Positions 36,401-46,893 are shown, counted from the stretch's first letter. The stretch is 64,000 bases of DNA from Medicago truncatula (GCF_003473485.1 NC_053047.1:4541001-4605000), one strand, 5' to 3'. The notes: generated from the sequence alone by a model not told the origin. Made by a program: numbers and translations.

Positions 36401-36491
36401 AGGACATGGTTCTTCCCTTTATCTCGTAAGCAGGAGCTTCTCCTTGTTGTTCGTTTGATGATGAACCAGATGCAGAACTTGAAGAAGCCAT
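33477..36491 (-). CDS. Third ORF of the retroelement, 1004 aa, function unknown
   Basis: A single uninterrupted frame in the position where Sireviruses may carry an env-like gene. Residues 1-30 are Ser-rich. Residues about 50-310 form a folded-looking domain (GRYFNLLNGPTYQTLVRHFW, VWITEDTIA, ILLHFVIKG, PYGRLLSEIF) that resembles, from memory, the 'putative plant transposon protein' domain of legume proteins. From about 400 to 870 it is low-complexity, Ser/Glu/Gln/Thr/Pro-rich, with basic Lys/Arg patches (KNKREAALQTIKRKR) and repeats such as SEQAGSEQAASDQAAS. The last 40 residues are a heptad-like coiled coil (EELLQKKDELLQKKDEQI). I see no signal peptide or membrane segment, so an envelope role is not supported. 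It is separated from pol by 512 bases. Confidence 0.85.
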   Translation of the reverse strand: MASSSSASGSSSNEQQGEAPAYEIKGRTMSLEEWDLNIQSESPVDFDSLAANGCDIGMFYEKQGLGRYFNLLNGPTYQTLVRHFWVRASIYDRKAAKIEEDEKVLLNPELKGKSRAEMGLETFSKTQIRSSIMGIRVWITEDTIAFVIRRPAEGEHEAGISKPKDSPWNAIVNRTLYNKVKNFAYADMNSKTKVMLKIQNENLLPKGGGNDQPSLEHKILLHFVIKGVEANIPRYIFRHMVHQLRESQLNNRTWVPYGRLLSEIFHQGGIIEMLKEAQIFTDEQLGTVRGKIINGDTLKAMHLIKAKDVKKSPTDLKPSDAKSDLIPDFPPICKQDPLEVQRAYIMDHYKTYNQKISLKDVPDQMYGGALPVAKGRKSKTKPITKEEYLAGDASEKGAQKHKKAKIVKSAMSTIQEEEDSDDIPLIRKRTRSDQETAEQPASEQAGSEQAASDQAASEKPPSPKNKREAALQTIKRKRSNLTRNLKTAEGRRAQMLEELEENWDEDSSPKKAKRTATSEPIVMPSFEMTEEMEQYTREVAASRIAEKKRMKILYEQERDERLKAAGYVPTPDIAALASELETVKYGATLLSQALKNKQASGATSSEPSSEAPEAVHPEAQSSGNPSNAPTNTQIPSLPSSPSSSSTESDDQPLSQHINKLLKTKPTKLTDLGTLDWEQTQIEFSKNRIKLCEKFNLPPTHPLYPDNPEPVSVQQPQPNPEPTTNSPHNSTTQKASEVASDATTSETPQHQETSTLHNLEKHLGGEMQPTPTKASKTVPEKTVLETQTETQTIPEQTVQEQTASEQVTPDQTTSDQHIPSDQTTEQQQQPDSPTIIDLTSDQPTTSNTTQTEPSPIPDHILESEYIEEQLISLSDEIQALILRRTVPVPPIHYYDQWMDLQKSFNDLLSQLRTKCVSSHYVMLQKLLDDMHEAAKEKELNFVPLLDITPFYPEAEYITRAARIYAGHKRKLREKEELLQKKDELLQKKDEQIRLLLEQLKKQAQP

Positions 36492-37003
36492 TGATATGAA
36501 GTGGTTTTAGGGTTCTAAAGAGTTTTTGAGAGGATGAGAGAATGCGCTTACGTTCGCAGAGGGTTGAAAAGAAAAATAGCAAGTGTTTGTTGTGAAGTGA
36601 GAAGTGTGTGAAATGACTTAGTGTTTTTATTAAAACGTTTGTAATTCAGAGGGGACAAACAAACACAGCATTAATGACAAATTGGGGGCGCGTGTAAGTA
36701 CGTCAAAAAGCGAATAAAAACATCATTGCCCTTTTTGTTATACTCCAATACAAATAAACCACGTCAGAGACTCTTCAGAAAACTACCTTTTGGGTAATGA
36801 GACAGCTGTTACATAAAGTAACTTCCAACGTTCCCACTAACCAAGCTATTCAGAAGCAAAGAATAACACTTCTGAAGTTTTAGTGCTGACGTCATCTTCA
36901 GAAGCACATTTTCCTCAGAACCTCAGTTAAGAGCTTCTGATGAACCAAAATGCTCCTGAATAAACTTCAGAACCAAGCTTCTTATTCAGAGGCAAGCAAT
37001 TTT
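36492..37003 (-). other. Pol to third-ORF spacer
   Basis: Non-coding. It contains many 'cttctga'/'tcagaag' words and a second TGACGTCA (36887-36894). Because it repeats motifs of the LTR promoter region, it could hold a promoter for the downstream frame; this is inference. Confidence 0.5.
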
Positions 37004-40000
37004 TCAATCAGACACAAAATGCATGTTCAAATTTTTCTTAATAAAATCAAATCTTTCAACAGACAAAGGTTTTGTAAATATATCAGCCCATTGATGTTCA
37101 GTATCAATGAATTGTATATCTAAAATTCCTTTTTGAACATAGTCTCTGATAAAATGGTGTTTGATTTCAATATGCTTGGCTCTTGAATGTAGAATTGGAT
37201 TCTTTGACAAACAAATAGCAGCAGTATTATCACAATAAATGGGAATACTGTTAGCATTGATCTGATAGTCTTCCAACTGATGTTTCATCCAAAGTAGTTG
37301 TGTGCAACAACTTGCAGCTGAAATGTATTCTGCTTCTGCTGTAGACATAGCAATAGTTGCTTGTCTTTTGCTTGCCCAGGATATCAGATTCTCTCCCAGG
37401 AATTGACAATTTCCACTGGTTGATTTTCTTTCAATCCTATCACCAGCATAATCAGCATCACAGAATCCAATCAACTTATAATCTAGGGATTTCCTATACA
37501 GGAGTCCAAGATTAGTTGTTCCTTTCAGATACCTGAAGATTCTCTTAACTGCAGTTAAATGAGATTCTCTAGGATCTGATTGAAATCTTGCACACAAGCA
37601 TACACTGAATAAAATATCAGGTCTAGATGCAGTGAGGTATAACAGAGAACCAATCATACCTCTGTAAAGCTTCTGGTCTACTACTGTTCCAGTATCTTCT
37701 TTGCTTAAGGTGCAGGTTCGATGCATTGGAGTGTTCATCATTTTACAGTCTTCTAGCTTGAACTTCTTCAGAAGCTCCTTTGTATATTTTGTTTGATGAA
37801 CATATACTCCTTCTTTACTTTGGTTGATTTGAATTCCCAGAAAGAATTTCAATTCTCCCATCATACTCATTTCAAATTCATCCTGCATTAACTTAGAAAA
37901 TTCTTTGCAAAGAGATGCATTAGTAGAACCAAATATTATATCATCAACATATATTTGCACAATCAAAATATCTTTCTTAAGAGTCCTTCTGAAGAGTGTT
38001 GTGTCAACTTGTCCTCTTTCAAAATCATTTTTAATTAAGAAATTACTTAGTCTATCATACCAAGCTCTGGGAGCTTGTTTCAAGCCATATAGTGATTTCT
38101 TAAGTTTATAAACATGGTCAGGATGCTTAAGATCCTCAAACCCAGGAGGTTGTTTAACATACACTTCTTCTTCAATGACACCATTAAGAAAAGCACTTTT
38201 GACATCCATTTGATATAATATTATGCCATGATTAATTGCGTAGGATAGAAGTAACCTGATTGCTTCCAATCTTGCAACTGGAGCAAATGTTTCAGTGTAA
38301 TCAATGCCTTCTTGTTGACTGTAGCCTTGAGCAACAAGTCTGGCTTTGTTTCTGGTTACTTCTCCTTGTTCATTCAGCTTGTTTCTGAATACCCATTTTG
38401 TTCCAATAATGTTCTTCTGAGAAGGTTTGGGTACCAGATCCCACACATCATTCCTTTGGAATTGATTTAGCTCTTCTTGCATAGCTAATATCCATCCATC
38501 ATCTGAGAGAGCTTCTTCAACAGTTTTAGGCTCAATTATTGAAAGCAGTCCTATTAAAGACTCTTCTTGCCTAAAATGTGATCTTGTTCTTCTAGGACTA
38601 TCTTTGCTTCCAATGATTAACTCCTCAGGATGTGAAGATTTGTGCTTGAATTTAGGTTGAATAACCTGCTGAGTGTTATCTTGAAAGTCCTCAGAAGCAC
38701 TTTCATTCTGTACTTTTGGGCTAGGTTCTGCTTCTGAATTAGACTCAGCTTCTGGAGTGATTTCAGCTTCTGGACAAGATTCAACTTCTGTATACTTTTC
38801 AGAATCAGAAGGTTGATCAGATTCTGATGCATCTTCAGAATCAGTTGTACCTGCATTACTTTCACTTTGCTCTGAAGTTTTACTTCCAGGCTCTCTATCA
38901 TCAAATTTTACATGCATAGATTCTTCAACACATTGTGTTTCTGAATTATACACTCTGTATGCCTTTGACCTTTCAGAGTAACCTAAAAAGATTCCTCTTT
39001 GAGCCTTGGCATCAAATTTCTTCAGATAGTCTTTAGTGTTTAAGATGTAACAAGTACATCCAAACTGATGAAAGTAAGAGATATTGGGTCTTCTTCCTTT
39101 AAAGAGTTCATATGCTGTTTTCTCCAACATAGGTCTGATATAGATCCTATTTTGAATATAACATGAAGTATTGACTGCTTCTGCCCAAAAATGTTTAGCT
39201 AAGTTGTTTTCATGGATCATGGTTCTGGCCATTTCTTGTAAGGTTCTGTTCTTCCTTTCTACAACCCCATTTTGTTGTGGAGTTCTAGGAGAAGAAAACT
39301 CATGGAGAATCCCATGTTTTTCACAAAAAAGTTCAAATGGCTCATTTTCAAATTCTCCACCATGATCACTTCTGACTTTCAAAATTTTCAATTCTTTTTC
39401 AGATTGTATTTGAGTGCAGAAGCTGCTAAACACTTCACATGCATAGTCTTTACTTTTAATGAATTTTACCCAAGTCCATCTGCTGTAATCATCAACAATG
39501 ACTAATCCGTATTTACTTCCATATAAAGATGCAGTGTTAACTGGACCAAAAAGATCAATATGGAGTAATTCTAAGGGTCTGGAGGTTGATACAATGTCTT
39601 TAGATTTGAAAGAACTTTTCACAATTTTCCCTTTCTGACATGCACCACAAAGTGCATCTGAATGATAATCAATGTTAGGCAATCCTTTGACCAGTTGTAA
39701 CTTGCTAATTTTAGAAATTAATCTCCAATTAGCATGTCCCAACCTTTTATGCCATACCCATTTTTTATCATTCATTGACAGAAGGCAAACTACCTTCTGA
39801 TCAGCCAGATCAGAGAAATTTATTTTATAAACATTCTCAACTCTCTTTCCCTTGAATGTAATGGATTTGTCATCCTTGTTGACTAGTGTGCAGTTGGTCT
39901 TACTGAACGTTACATCATACCCATTGTCACAAAATTGACTAATGCTCAATAGGTTATGCTTCAGACCATCTACTAGCCACACATTATTAATTGAGATGGA

Positions 40001-40183
40001 GGAATTACCAATAGTACCTGTACCAATGATCTTTCCAGTTTGGTTGCCACCAAACTTCACTTCTCCTCCATCTTTCATTGTAAGGGTAAGGAACAAAGCT
40101 TTCTCTCCAGTCATGTGCCTTGAACATCCGCTGTCTAGGTACCATGACCTTTGTTTCTCTCTTGCCCTTAAGCACACCTGCAT
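37004..40183 (-). CDS. pol: Copia pol polyprotein (protease, integrase, RT, RNase H)
   Basis: 1059 aa, uninterrupted. The aspartic protease motif [13 protein letters not shown] is at residues 14-26. Next come the GAG-pre-integrase zinc region ([13 protein letters not shown]) and the integrase core with [15 protein letters not shown] and the [11 protein letters not shown] stretch. Reverse transcriptase follows ([18 protein letters not shown], catalytic YVDD). RNase H comes last ([28 protein letters not shown]). All catalytic motifs are present, so the enzyme set looks competent. The frame opens only just upstream (an in-frame TGA lies right before the first Met codon), so it must be reached from gag by a frame change or by independent initiation. 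Confidence 0.95.
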   Translation of the reverse strand: MQVCLRAREKQRSWYLDSGCSRHMTGEKALFLTLTMKDGGEVKFGGNQTGKIIGTGTIGNSSISINNVWLVDGLKHNLLSISQFCDNGYDVTFSKTNCTLVNKDDKSITFKGKRVENVYKINFSDLADQKVVCLLSMNDKKWVWHKRLGHANWRLISKISKLQLVKGLPNIDYHSDALCGACQKGKIVKSSFKSKDIVSTSRPLELLHIDLFGPVNTASLYGSKYGLVIVDDYSRWTWVKFIKSKDYACEVFSSFCTQIQSEKELKILKVRSDHGGEFENEPFELFCEKHGILHEFSSPRTPQQNGVVERKNRTLQEMARTMIHENNLAKHFWAEAVNTSCYIQNRIYIRPMLEKTAYELFKGRRPNISYFHQFGCTCYILNTKDYLKKFDAKAQRGIFLGYSERSKAYRVYNSETQCVEESMHVKFDDREPGSKTSEQSESNAGTTDSEDASESDQPSDSEKYTEVESCPEAEITPEAESNSEAEPSPKVQNESASEDFQDNTQQVIQPKFKHKSSHPEELIIGSKDSPRRTRSHFRQEESLIGLLSIIEPKTVEEALSDDGWILAMQEELNQFQRNDVWDLVPKPSQKNIIGTKWVFRNKLNEQGEVTRNKARLVAQGYSQQEGIDYTETFAPVARLEAIRLLLSYAINHGIILYQMDVKSAFLNGVIEEEVYVKQPPGFEDLKHPDHVYKLKKSLYGLKQAPRAWYDRLSNFLIKNDFERGQVDTTLFRRTLKKDILIVQIYVDDIIFGSTNASLCKEFSKLMQDEFEMSMMGELKFFLGIQINQSKEGVYVHQTKYTKELLKKFKLEDCKMMNTPMHRTCTLSKEDTGTVVDQKLYRGMIGSLLYLTASRPDILFSVCLCARFQSDPRESHLTAVKRIFRYLKGTTNLGLLYRKSLDYKLIGFCDADYAGDRIERKSTSGNCQFLGENLISWASKRQATIAMSTAEAEYISAASCCTQLLWMKHQLEDYQINANSIPIYCDNTAAICLSKNPILHSRAKHIEIKHHFIRDYVQKGILDIQFIDTEHQWADIFTKPLSVERFDFIKKNLNMHFVSD

Positions 40184-42242
40184 TTTTGGTCAATTCAGAT
40201 TTAGGTACCCATATCTTCATGGGTCCTTTTGGGTTAGTTTTGGAGGTTTTACTTTTCCTCCCTTGTACCTTAGGGTGAATGCTGAGTGGCTTCTGATCAT
40301 TCAGTACTTTAGGTTTGACACCTTTTGGTATTGTTTTCTCAGAAGCAGTAGCTGCTTTGTTCTTCTGATCCTTTTGTTTTGGAATTTTAGATTCTGATTT
40401 AATCAGATTCTGATGAACAGGTTCTGATCTTTTCAGAATTTTAATCTTTTGACTCTTAGGATCAGATTTTGTCATTACCTTGATCTTAAGATTCTCTGGC
40501 TTTGATGTGATCTTAGCCTGTGAACCTGAAGCTTCAGGTTTTGACTGAACAGCAGTTATAGCATTTGTACCTTCAGGCACAAAGGTGGATTTCAATCCAT
40601 CCTTGATACAATCACAGTAGCTCTTGAGACTGTATTCTTTGGATTTCTCCTCAGAATATCCAATCCCTTTGCCTTTGTTCTTGTATGTGCTGTAGATCAT
40701 AGAAGCAACTTTGCTTCTGTCTATTCCAGCCATAATAAAATCATCCAAGGCAATCTCATGTTTATTGCCTGAACCTTTATCACATTTTTCTTGTAGCTTC
40801 TGACAAAGACTCTTGAGTCTATCTTCATATGTTGTTGATATGAGGTTAAACCCTTTGAGTTCTTCTTCAGAAGCTTTCAGTTCCAATAGAGTTGATTTTT
40901 GTTGTTTCATCAAATCAACATATTTTTCTTTTAAATCTGTCAACTCATTGGTTCTGTGTTCAAATAGTGATAAAAGTTCTTTTAGAGAATCAACAAGTTC
41001 TTGTCTAGGGATTTTGGAATATACCTCATTTTCATCTTCTGAATCTGATTCAGCTTCTGATACTGCTTCTGATGATACTGTTGCCACTAACCCAACGGCT
41101 GCCTTAGCATCATCATCAGCTTCTTCTTTATCAGAACCAGATTCACTATCCAAATCTTCCCAGGTCGCCATCAAGCTCTTTTTGATTTGCTTTCTGAATT
41201 TACTGGAGTTGAAGCTTGATTTCTTGGATTTGCCTTTAAACTTCTCCTTCTGAAGATCAGGGCAATCAGCAATGAAATGACCAGGCTTCTTACAATTGAA
41301 GCATCCCTTCTGATCTTCTTTCTTGAAGTTCTTGTAGCTACCTCTCTTGCTCAAAAATTTCTTCTGCTTCCTTGCCAGATACTCAAGCTTGTTGGACAGC
41401 ATAGCCATCTTTACAGATTGATCTTCATCAGAATCTCCATCAGGTGATTCTTCTTCAGATTCACTGGCTTTGTAGGCTTTGGAAGACTTTGAGGTCTTTC
41501 CTTTAGATGGTAAAGCAATGGATTTACTCTTCTTAGAGGTTTCATGCTCATTTAAACTCATTTCATGCACTTTGAGTGAGCTAACAAGATCTTCAACACT
41601 TAAAGTATTTAGATCCTTAGCTTCCTCAATAGCAGTTACTTTGGGTCTCCATCTTGAAGGTAAGCTTCTCAAAATCTTACTAACATGATCAGAAGCAACA
41701 TAGCTTTTCTTCAGTATCTGCAATCCAGAAACTAAAGTTTGAAATCTTGAGTACATTTCTTCTATACTCTCATCATCCTTCATTCTGAAAAGTTCATACT
41801 GATGAACTAGCATCAAAGCTTTAGCCTCTTTCACCTTCTTGCTGCCTTCAAAGTTGGCACATAGTGACGCAAACATAGCCTTCGCAGTAGATTTGTCACT
41901 CATCTTCATGTATTCAGTGCGAGGTATAGAAGCCACAATAATCCCTCTGATTTTGTGGTGCTTCTTGTAAAGCTTCTTCTGAGCAGGAGTATGTATTTTT
42001 CTATCTATAGCAGCTCCTTCTTCATCTAAATCCAGGTCATCAACTCCATCTTCCAGTATGTCCCATAACTCTTCATCTAATCCCATGATAAAGCTGTACA
42101 TATTAGTTTTCCACCAAGAAAACTCTTCTGGATCTCCATTAAACCTTGGAGCTTTTCCAGAGTCTGTTTTCTTGTCAGCAGTGTCATAGTCATGCTTGAC
42201 ACTTGTGTATTTTGGAGTAACTGATTCCTCATCTCCAGACAT
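40005..42242 (-). CDS. gag: Copia gag (capsid/nucleocapsid)
   Basis: 745 aa from the ATG at 42242. The N-terminus has a UBN2-type gag region ([39 protein letters not shown]). One CCHC zinc knuckle, [14 protein letters not shown], sits near residues 318-331. Acidic Ser/Glu stretches, a coiled-coil-like part and Lys-rich repeats follow. It packages element RNA into virus-like particles. The last about 60 codons overlap the start of pol in another frame; there the gag reading may be only an accidental opening. No stop or indel is seen. Confidence 0.92.
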   Translation of the reverse strand: MSGDEESVTPKYTSVKHDYDTADKKTDSGKAPRFNGDPEEFSWWKTNMYSFIMGLDEELWDILEDGVDDLDLDEEGAAIDRKIHTPAQKKLYKKHHKIRGIIVASIPRTEYMKMSDKSTAKAMFASLCANFEGSKKVKEAKALMLVHQYELFRMKDDESIEEMYSRFQTLVSGLQILKKSYVASDHVSKILRSLPSRWRPKVTAIEEAKDLNTLSVEDLVSSLKVHEMSLNEHETSKKSKSIALPSKGKTSKSSKAYKASESEEESPDGDSDEDQSVKMAMLSNKLEYLARKQKKFLSKRGSYKNFKKEDQKGCFNCKKPGHFIADCPDLQKEKFKGKSKKSSFNSSKFRKQIKKSLMATWEDLDSESGSDKEEADDDAKAAVGLVATVSSEAVSEAESDSEDENEVYSKIPRQELVDSLKELLSLFEHRTNELTDLKEKYVDLMKQQKSTLLELKASEEELKGFNLISTTYEDRLKSLCQKLQEKCDKGSGNKHEIALDDFIMAGIDRSKVASMIYSTYKNKGKGIGYSEEKSKEYSLKSYCDCIKDGLKSTFVPEGTNAITAVQSKPEASGSQAKITSKPENLKIKVMTKSDPKSQKIKILKRSEPVHQNLIKSESKIPKQKDQKNKAATASEKTIPKGVKPKVLNDQKPLSIHPKVQGRKSKTSKTNPKGPMKIWVPKSELTKNAGVLKGKRETKVMVPRQRMFKAHDWRESFVPYPYNERWRRSEVWWQPNWKDHWYRYYW

Positions 42243-42298
42243 GTTTTTCTAATAGATCTTGAACTGTAACACGGTTAAGTGCTGTGATAACAGAGCAA

Positions 42299-42310
42299 GC
42301 TCTGATACCA
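42299..42310 (-). promoter_or_regulatory. Primer-binding site (initiator tRNA-Met)
   Basis: The minus strand reads TGGTATCAGAGC two bases after the 5' LTR end. This is the classic plant copia site, complementary to the 3' end of the initiator methionine tRNA. Confidence 0.93.
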
Positions 42311-42312
42311 AT

Positions 42313-43603
42313 TGAAGGTGAAAAACACAAGAAGGGGGGGGTTGAATTGTGTTTTCTTTTTCTCTTAAAAAAAAGGATTCTTCTTCTGATAAAACTTCAG
42401 AAGCAGTTTGATTGCTTCTGATGAAATGATCAGAGTCAGATTGCAGCGGAAAAGAACAGAGCAGAGAAAAGAAAGTCAAAGACACAGGCAGTTATCCTGG
42501 TTCCTTCCACAACACGGAAGTAGTCCAGTCCCCCTTGCACTTCCAAGGAGATTTCACTATAATCACAAGATTACAACTGCTCAATACTTTCAAAGTATGA
42601 GACTTCACAAAACAATGCTCAAGCACACACGCAAGAGTCTTCCAATGCTCAAGCACTAAGCAAGAGACTTCTAATGCTCAAGCACGCAGGCAAGAGACTT
42701 CTAATCAAACAAAAATACAGAGAATTGAGTTTGAATTGAACACTTGATATACAATCAGTGGTGTTCACAATACAATACAGAAAAGACTCTAGACTTTGAA
42801 TTTCTAAGATGTATCAAATCAGTGCAGAAATTCAGTGTGCTTTGTAGTATCAAATTGACAAAGTTTTGGCGCTTTTGAACTTATGTATGTCTCTGTATCA
42901 AATCTTCAAGTCTTCACTCCTTTATATAGAGGTGTGAAAGAGACGTTGAGATAATCAGCACGTCTAAAGAGTCGTTTGAAATCCTTTGATTATCCACCAG
43001 TGATCCTTTGCCTGATTTGGGTGTAGTCCTTTGAAGGATAAACTTCAAATTCATTCCCATCTTGAGTGTACAAATTCTGCAGGCATGGCTGTTGTTTTGT
43101 CTTGTAGCGTAGACAGAAAACAGAGTAGTGGAGGTAGTGGTTGTACACTTGTACTTTGTCAACTCTATTAATGAGAGACAAGTGCAGAGTGCTTTCCATA
43201 TATCCGTTGATACCTCCCTTTCAATTCTTCGTTCTTCTTTGATAAGACTGAATTGAGAATCAGCAACTTTCTCTTCAGTTTGATTAAAGGATCAAATAGC
43301 TTCTGGTGAAAATATTGCTTCTGATGAAAACTTTTGCTTCTGATGACTTTCTGCTTCTGATGACGTCATCTCTTCAGGAGCAGTTTAGCTTCAGGAGCAG
43401 TTGAGCTTCAGGAGCAGTTTTCTTCAGATGCTCAGAATTTCTTTTTCTTTCTATTGTTCTTCCAGGACCTATCAAAATAACTTGAGTAGCTTTTGGTCCT
43501 GTACACTTGAACAATTATTAGTAATAACCAATTGACAATTTTTAATACCTTGTTATCATCAAAACTTAATAAGGTTCTTTGTGAAACATATTTTGTTCCA
43601 ACA
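42313..43603 (-). repeat. 5' LTR of the copia element
   Basis: 1291 bp, matching 31647-32938 except for the length of the G-run. It carries the same TATA site (42920-42929) and TGACGTCA palindrome (43361-43368), so transcription of the element would start here toward lower coordinates. Confidence 0.95.
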
Positions 43604-43608
43604 AAGAG

Positions 43609-44110
43609 AACCTCACTACAAAGACACTCAACCCTCAAGTTACCTCCTTTGTATTCCTAGGTTTCTCTCTTAAAGCCACCCACAAAAGATGAAGAAAAAA
43701 AGCCTTAAATAGTGTTCAGAAATACGCAGCATCGTGCCACGTTACGTGCCCATCGTGCCACGATGGAGTTGGTGATAGTACAATAATATACCTTATCCGT
43801 CTGCATTGTGACACATTCCTCCTGGATCGTGCCACGTTCCTCTTCCATCGTGCCACGTTCTTTCTGCATCGTGCCACGATTTTTCCAGCGACAAACCCAA
43901 AATCTGAACCATCTAATCGTGCCACGTTGCCCTGCAAACGTGTCATGATTTCTCAGTGCTTCAACATCCAATTCTTGAGTCAATTTTCAACAAAGGTCTT
44001 ACATAAAGGAACAATTGAGTAATGTTCTTGGTAACATGACTTCAAAAACTGTAGGATTTTGATAATGAAACTCTTTTGTGACATGGTTCTATCTAATATA
44101 TGATCCAACA
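43609..44110. mobile_element. Older LTR, right part of interrupted solo LTR
   Basis: Continuation of 31089-31646 beyond the younger insertion, ending CCAACA before AAATA. It contains about seven variants of 'atcgtgccacg' between 43730 and 43950, a degenerate repeat that also produces the spurious frames at 43705-43983. Confidence 0.7.
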
Positions 44111-44272
44111 AAATATATATACAATTTCACATTGCATTAGTTATATAACTTATAACCATAGTTTTCAATCGCACCACCAACAAATGACATAACAAATCAC
44201 ACTTATATGGCTTACATTTATATATGTTTAGCACCTCACACTAAATGCATCGTTTTTTAACCATAAAATAAA

Positions 44273-44517
44273 GGGTAAATACCCTTTTCGTCCATGTAAT
44301 ATTAGCGAATTCCGGTTTTTGTCCTAGTAAAAAAAATATTTAGATTTAGTCCCTGTAATTTTAGATTCTTCCACTTTTGGTCCCTCATTCCACCACGTAA
44401 GCAGAATCTACATACATGGCACGTAAAATGAGGGACCAAAAGTGGGAGAAATATGAAATTACATGGACTAAAACCGAAATTCGCTAATATTACAGGAACA
44501 AAAAGAGGTATTTACCC
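44273..44517. mobile_element. MITE, 245 bp, with 9-bp target duplication
   Basis: Terminal inverted repeats GGGTAAATACC...GGTATTTACCC, arms with 'ggtccctcat' and 'gagggacc'. The perfect duplication TAAAATAAA stands at 44264-44272 and 44518-44526. The paralogous flank at 23511-23530 shows the empty site. The 9-bp duplication suggests Mutator-type mobilisation. Confidence 0.9.
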
Positions 44518-44575
44518 TAAAATAAATTCAAGAGGAAATCACACAACCACGTTTCATAGAATATATAACTTTAAT

Positions 44576-46087
44576 CTAGCATTGTTTAAGCATGACCTCC
44601 TTAATCACTTTGTCCAAGTTCATGTATGAACAGCCACCAGAACTGGTGTTCTCCTCTGCCTTCTTCTTCAACTCCATGGCCTTTTGCCTCATCTTCATTC
44701 CTTTATCTCCCGACATCAATTCATTGATCATATTCGTTACCTTCTCTCTCTTCACATTAGTATCAATTTCCATACCAGTCTCCCATATATGGGAGATATA
44801 CCGATAGTTTGTTGGCTGATCGGCGAAAAATGGCCAACACAACATTGGCACTCCTACACATATGCTTTCAATGGTTGAGTTCCATCCGCAATGAGTCAAG
44901 AATCCACCAATTGAAGGGTGGTTCAGTACTTGCTCTTGTGGACACCAGCTCGCAATTAGGCCTCTATCTGAAATTTCATTCTCAAACTCAGATGACAAAA
45001 TAAACGAGCCGCCAATGACAAGGTCAGGCCTAATGATCCACAAAAAGGATTTCTTACAATTGGTCAAAACCCAAGCAAACTCTAACAGTTGATCTGGAGT
45101 CATAACTGTAATGCTTCCAAAATTCACATAAACAACCGACTCAGGTTCCTTGGATGCAAGCCACTCAAGACACTTGGTATCTTCTTTCCAAAGATTGGAA
45201 CCTAAAGATTAGTGATTATGTGGAGTTTGATTTAATAATGAAGTTAAAGGTCCAATGGTATATAAAGAAGGGAACATAGAATAGAGAGCATTCAATACAC
45301 CGCTCTCAAGTTCATCGTAAGTGTTGAAAACAATAGTCGAGGCTTTGTGGAATCTATCTTCCGTTTCAATGATAAAATTTACCCTGAAATCATTTGGATT
45401 TGTTGTCCTTAATACGTCGAGAAGGTCCTTCAGCCGAAAGTTCTGCAATCCTGGAATACCGTCTACTCTATTGTCTAAATATCCATTTGTCAAATAACTC
45501 TCGTCTCCTTTTCATAATTGTAGAAGTTAATAGCTTGAAGCTTCATATATGTATAAAGAGATAGATTGGAAAGATCAAGTTATTTCAAGCTAAGTAGAGT
45601 TACTCCACTTAATACCTTATTATAAACCTTAAATTTGATCAATTCAACTGTCAAATTAAAAATTCTTATTGAAAAAATTAACTCATCAATTTTCATTAAA
45701 CTTGACACTTCTTAAGAAAACTTAAAATGAACATATACAGAATAAGCTTTTTAAATATATTTAGTTCAGATTACATATCTACAAATGATCATAAATTTTT
45801 ACCTTTGAGTGGTATTAGTCCTTTTTGAAACAGTGTACAAAAGTGTAAAGCAGACAAGAAAGAACATGCACTGCCGGTGGAAAAGAGAACAATTGGGAGT
45901 GCATGTTCTTCAGCAGCTTGTATGGTAAATGGCATGTAACAATCAGCGACTATGCAAGTAACTTGTGGAACAAGACCAGCAGTGGCAGAGTCATGAAGTT
46001 TAACAAGAAGTTCATTGAAGGGCTGAAAGAAATTCGTTCTTATAGATTGAACAAGAGAGGGTATGTCTTGAGTAACATCACCATCAC
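44576..46087 (-). pseudogene. UGT85-family pseudogene: nonsense codon and lost 5' end
   Basis: Exon 2 is 44576-45504 and the remaining exon 1 is 45803 to about 46087. The intron ends are still GT/AG. In exon 2 a 3-base deletion with a substitution turns LeuAla into a TAA stop (45209-45211) without shifting the frame. After it, the PSPG box and C-terminus read normally, though Ala of ESICAG is Val and NCRYICNEW is changed to NYRYISHIW. In exon 1, sequence stops at the GDGDV-coding region, so about the first 85 codons, including the catalytic His, are missing. It is the counterpart of 27376-29159 by flanks. Confidence 0.9.
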
Positions 46088-46094
46088 ATAGGTG

Positions 46095-46893
46095 AGGTGT
46101 GTGGGGATTTATAAACTATTATTAGCCTCTATTCCCAAATGATGTGGGACTTTTGGTGTGCCTATATAAATGGTAAAATTGGAAGGAAAAAAAACTACAT
46201 CAAAACTTAGTTTTCACATTATATATTGGTATAGATAATTGATTGAAGAAGAAATACAATTTTAAAACGCAAAGAAACACAAACAGATAAAATATGGTAA
46301 CTCATGCTATTAGTTTTTTGCCTCATATCATGCTATCCAAGAAAAATGTACGAACCAAAATGTACAATATCATTATTACATCGACCACTAAACCACCAAT
46401 ATTAGTATCAGTTTCAGTCCTTAATTCCTTATCCAACCCAGAACTAAATTGAGGTTAAAGTATTATTTAGACTATAAAGAAATTGGTAGGAAGAAACAAA
46501 AAGTTGCAAATTAGGTGAAATGGTAAGCTGTTTGTATGGATGAAATTAAACAAATTGGAAGGAATATATATTTTTGCTATAACTCTCTGGTGCTTGGTTG
46601 AGAGGTAAATAAAGTTTGACCAAAGATTGTTCCTGCTATTATCGATTTAAATAAGGATTTTAATTCTCTCTTCACTATTTAGTTGGATAAAAAATGAGAA
46701 ATTTTTTTTTTTTTTATGATGTTCTTTTATCTTTGAAAAAATGAAAACAGGCTATACTTGCAGAGAAGTGTGGTCTCAACTGTGGTTGCATACTTGCGTT
46801 GAGGTCGCAAATATACCAACGAATATGATGTCGTAGCTCATATTGCTGCGCAAGCCTTTATTTAAAACGTAATTTTCACAAAACCTCTTGAAC
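46095..46893. repeat. Duplicated spacer, right copy
   Basis: Matches 29870-30560 in order with many indels. No gene is seen. Confidence 0.6.

Larger units (their letters stand above)
31647..43603 (-). mobile_element. Complete Ty1/copia retrotransposon, Sirevirus type, 11.96 kb
   Basis: Two near-identical LTRs (31647-32938 and 42313-43603) start TG, end CA, and are flanked by the 5-bp duplication AAGAG (31642-31646 and 43604-43608). On the minus strand the order is 5' LTR, primer-binding site, gag (42242-40005), pol (40183-37004), a third frame (36491-33477), polypurine tract, 3' LTR. The order PR-INT-RT-RNase H marks Ty1/copia. The large gag, extra frame after pol, repeated polypurine-like motifs and long motif-rich LTRs match the plant Sirevirus (SIRE/Maximus) group. 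No inactivating lesion is visible apart from the gag/pol frame change, which may be natural. The insertion is recent. Confidence 0.93.

Noticed and set aside
33477..36491. Calling the third ORF an envelope gene
   Set aside because: Position fits, but no signal peptide, hydrophobic segment or fusion-type region is visible.
43705..43983. 92-aa frame with RGTM/ARW-type repeats
   Set aside because: Translation of the degenerate 'cgtggcacgat' repeat in an old LTR; not a gene.
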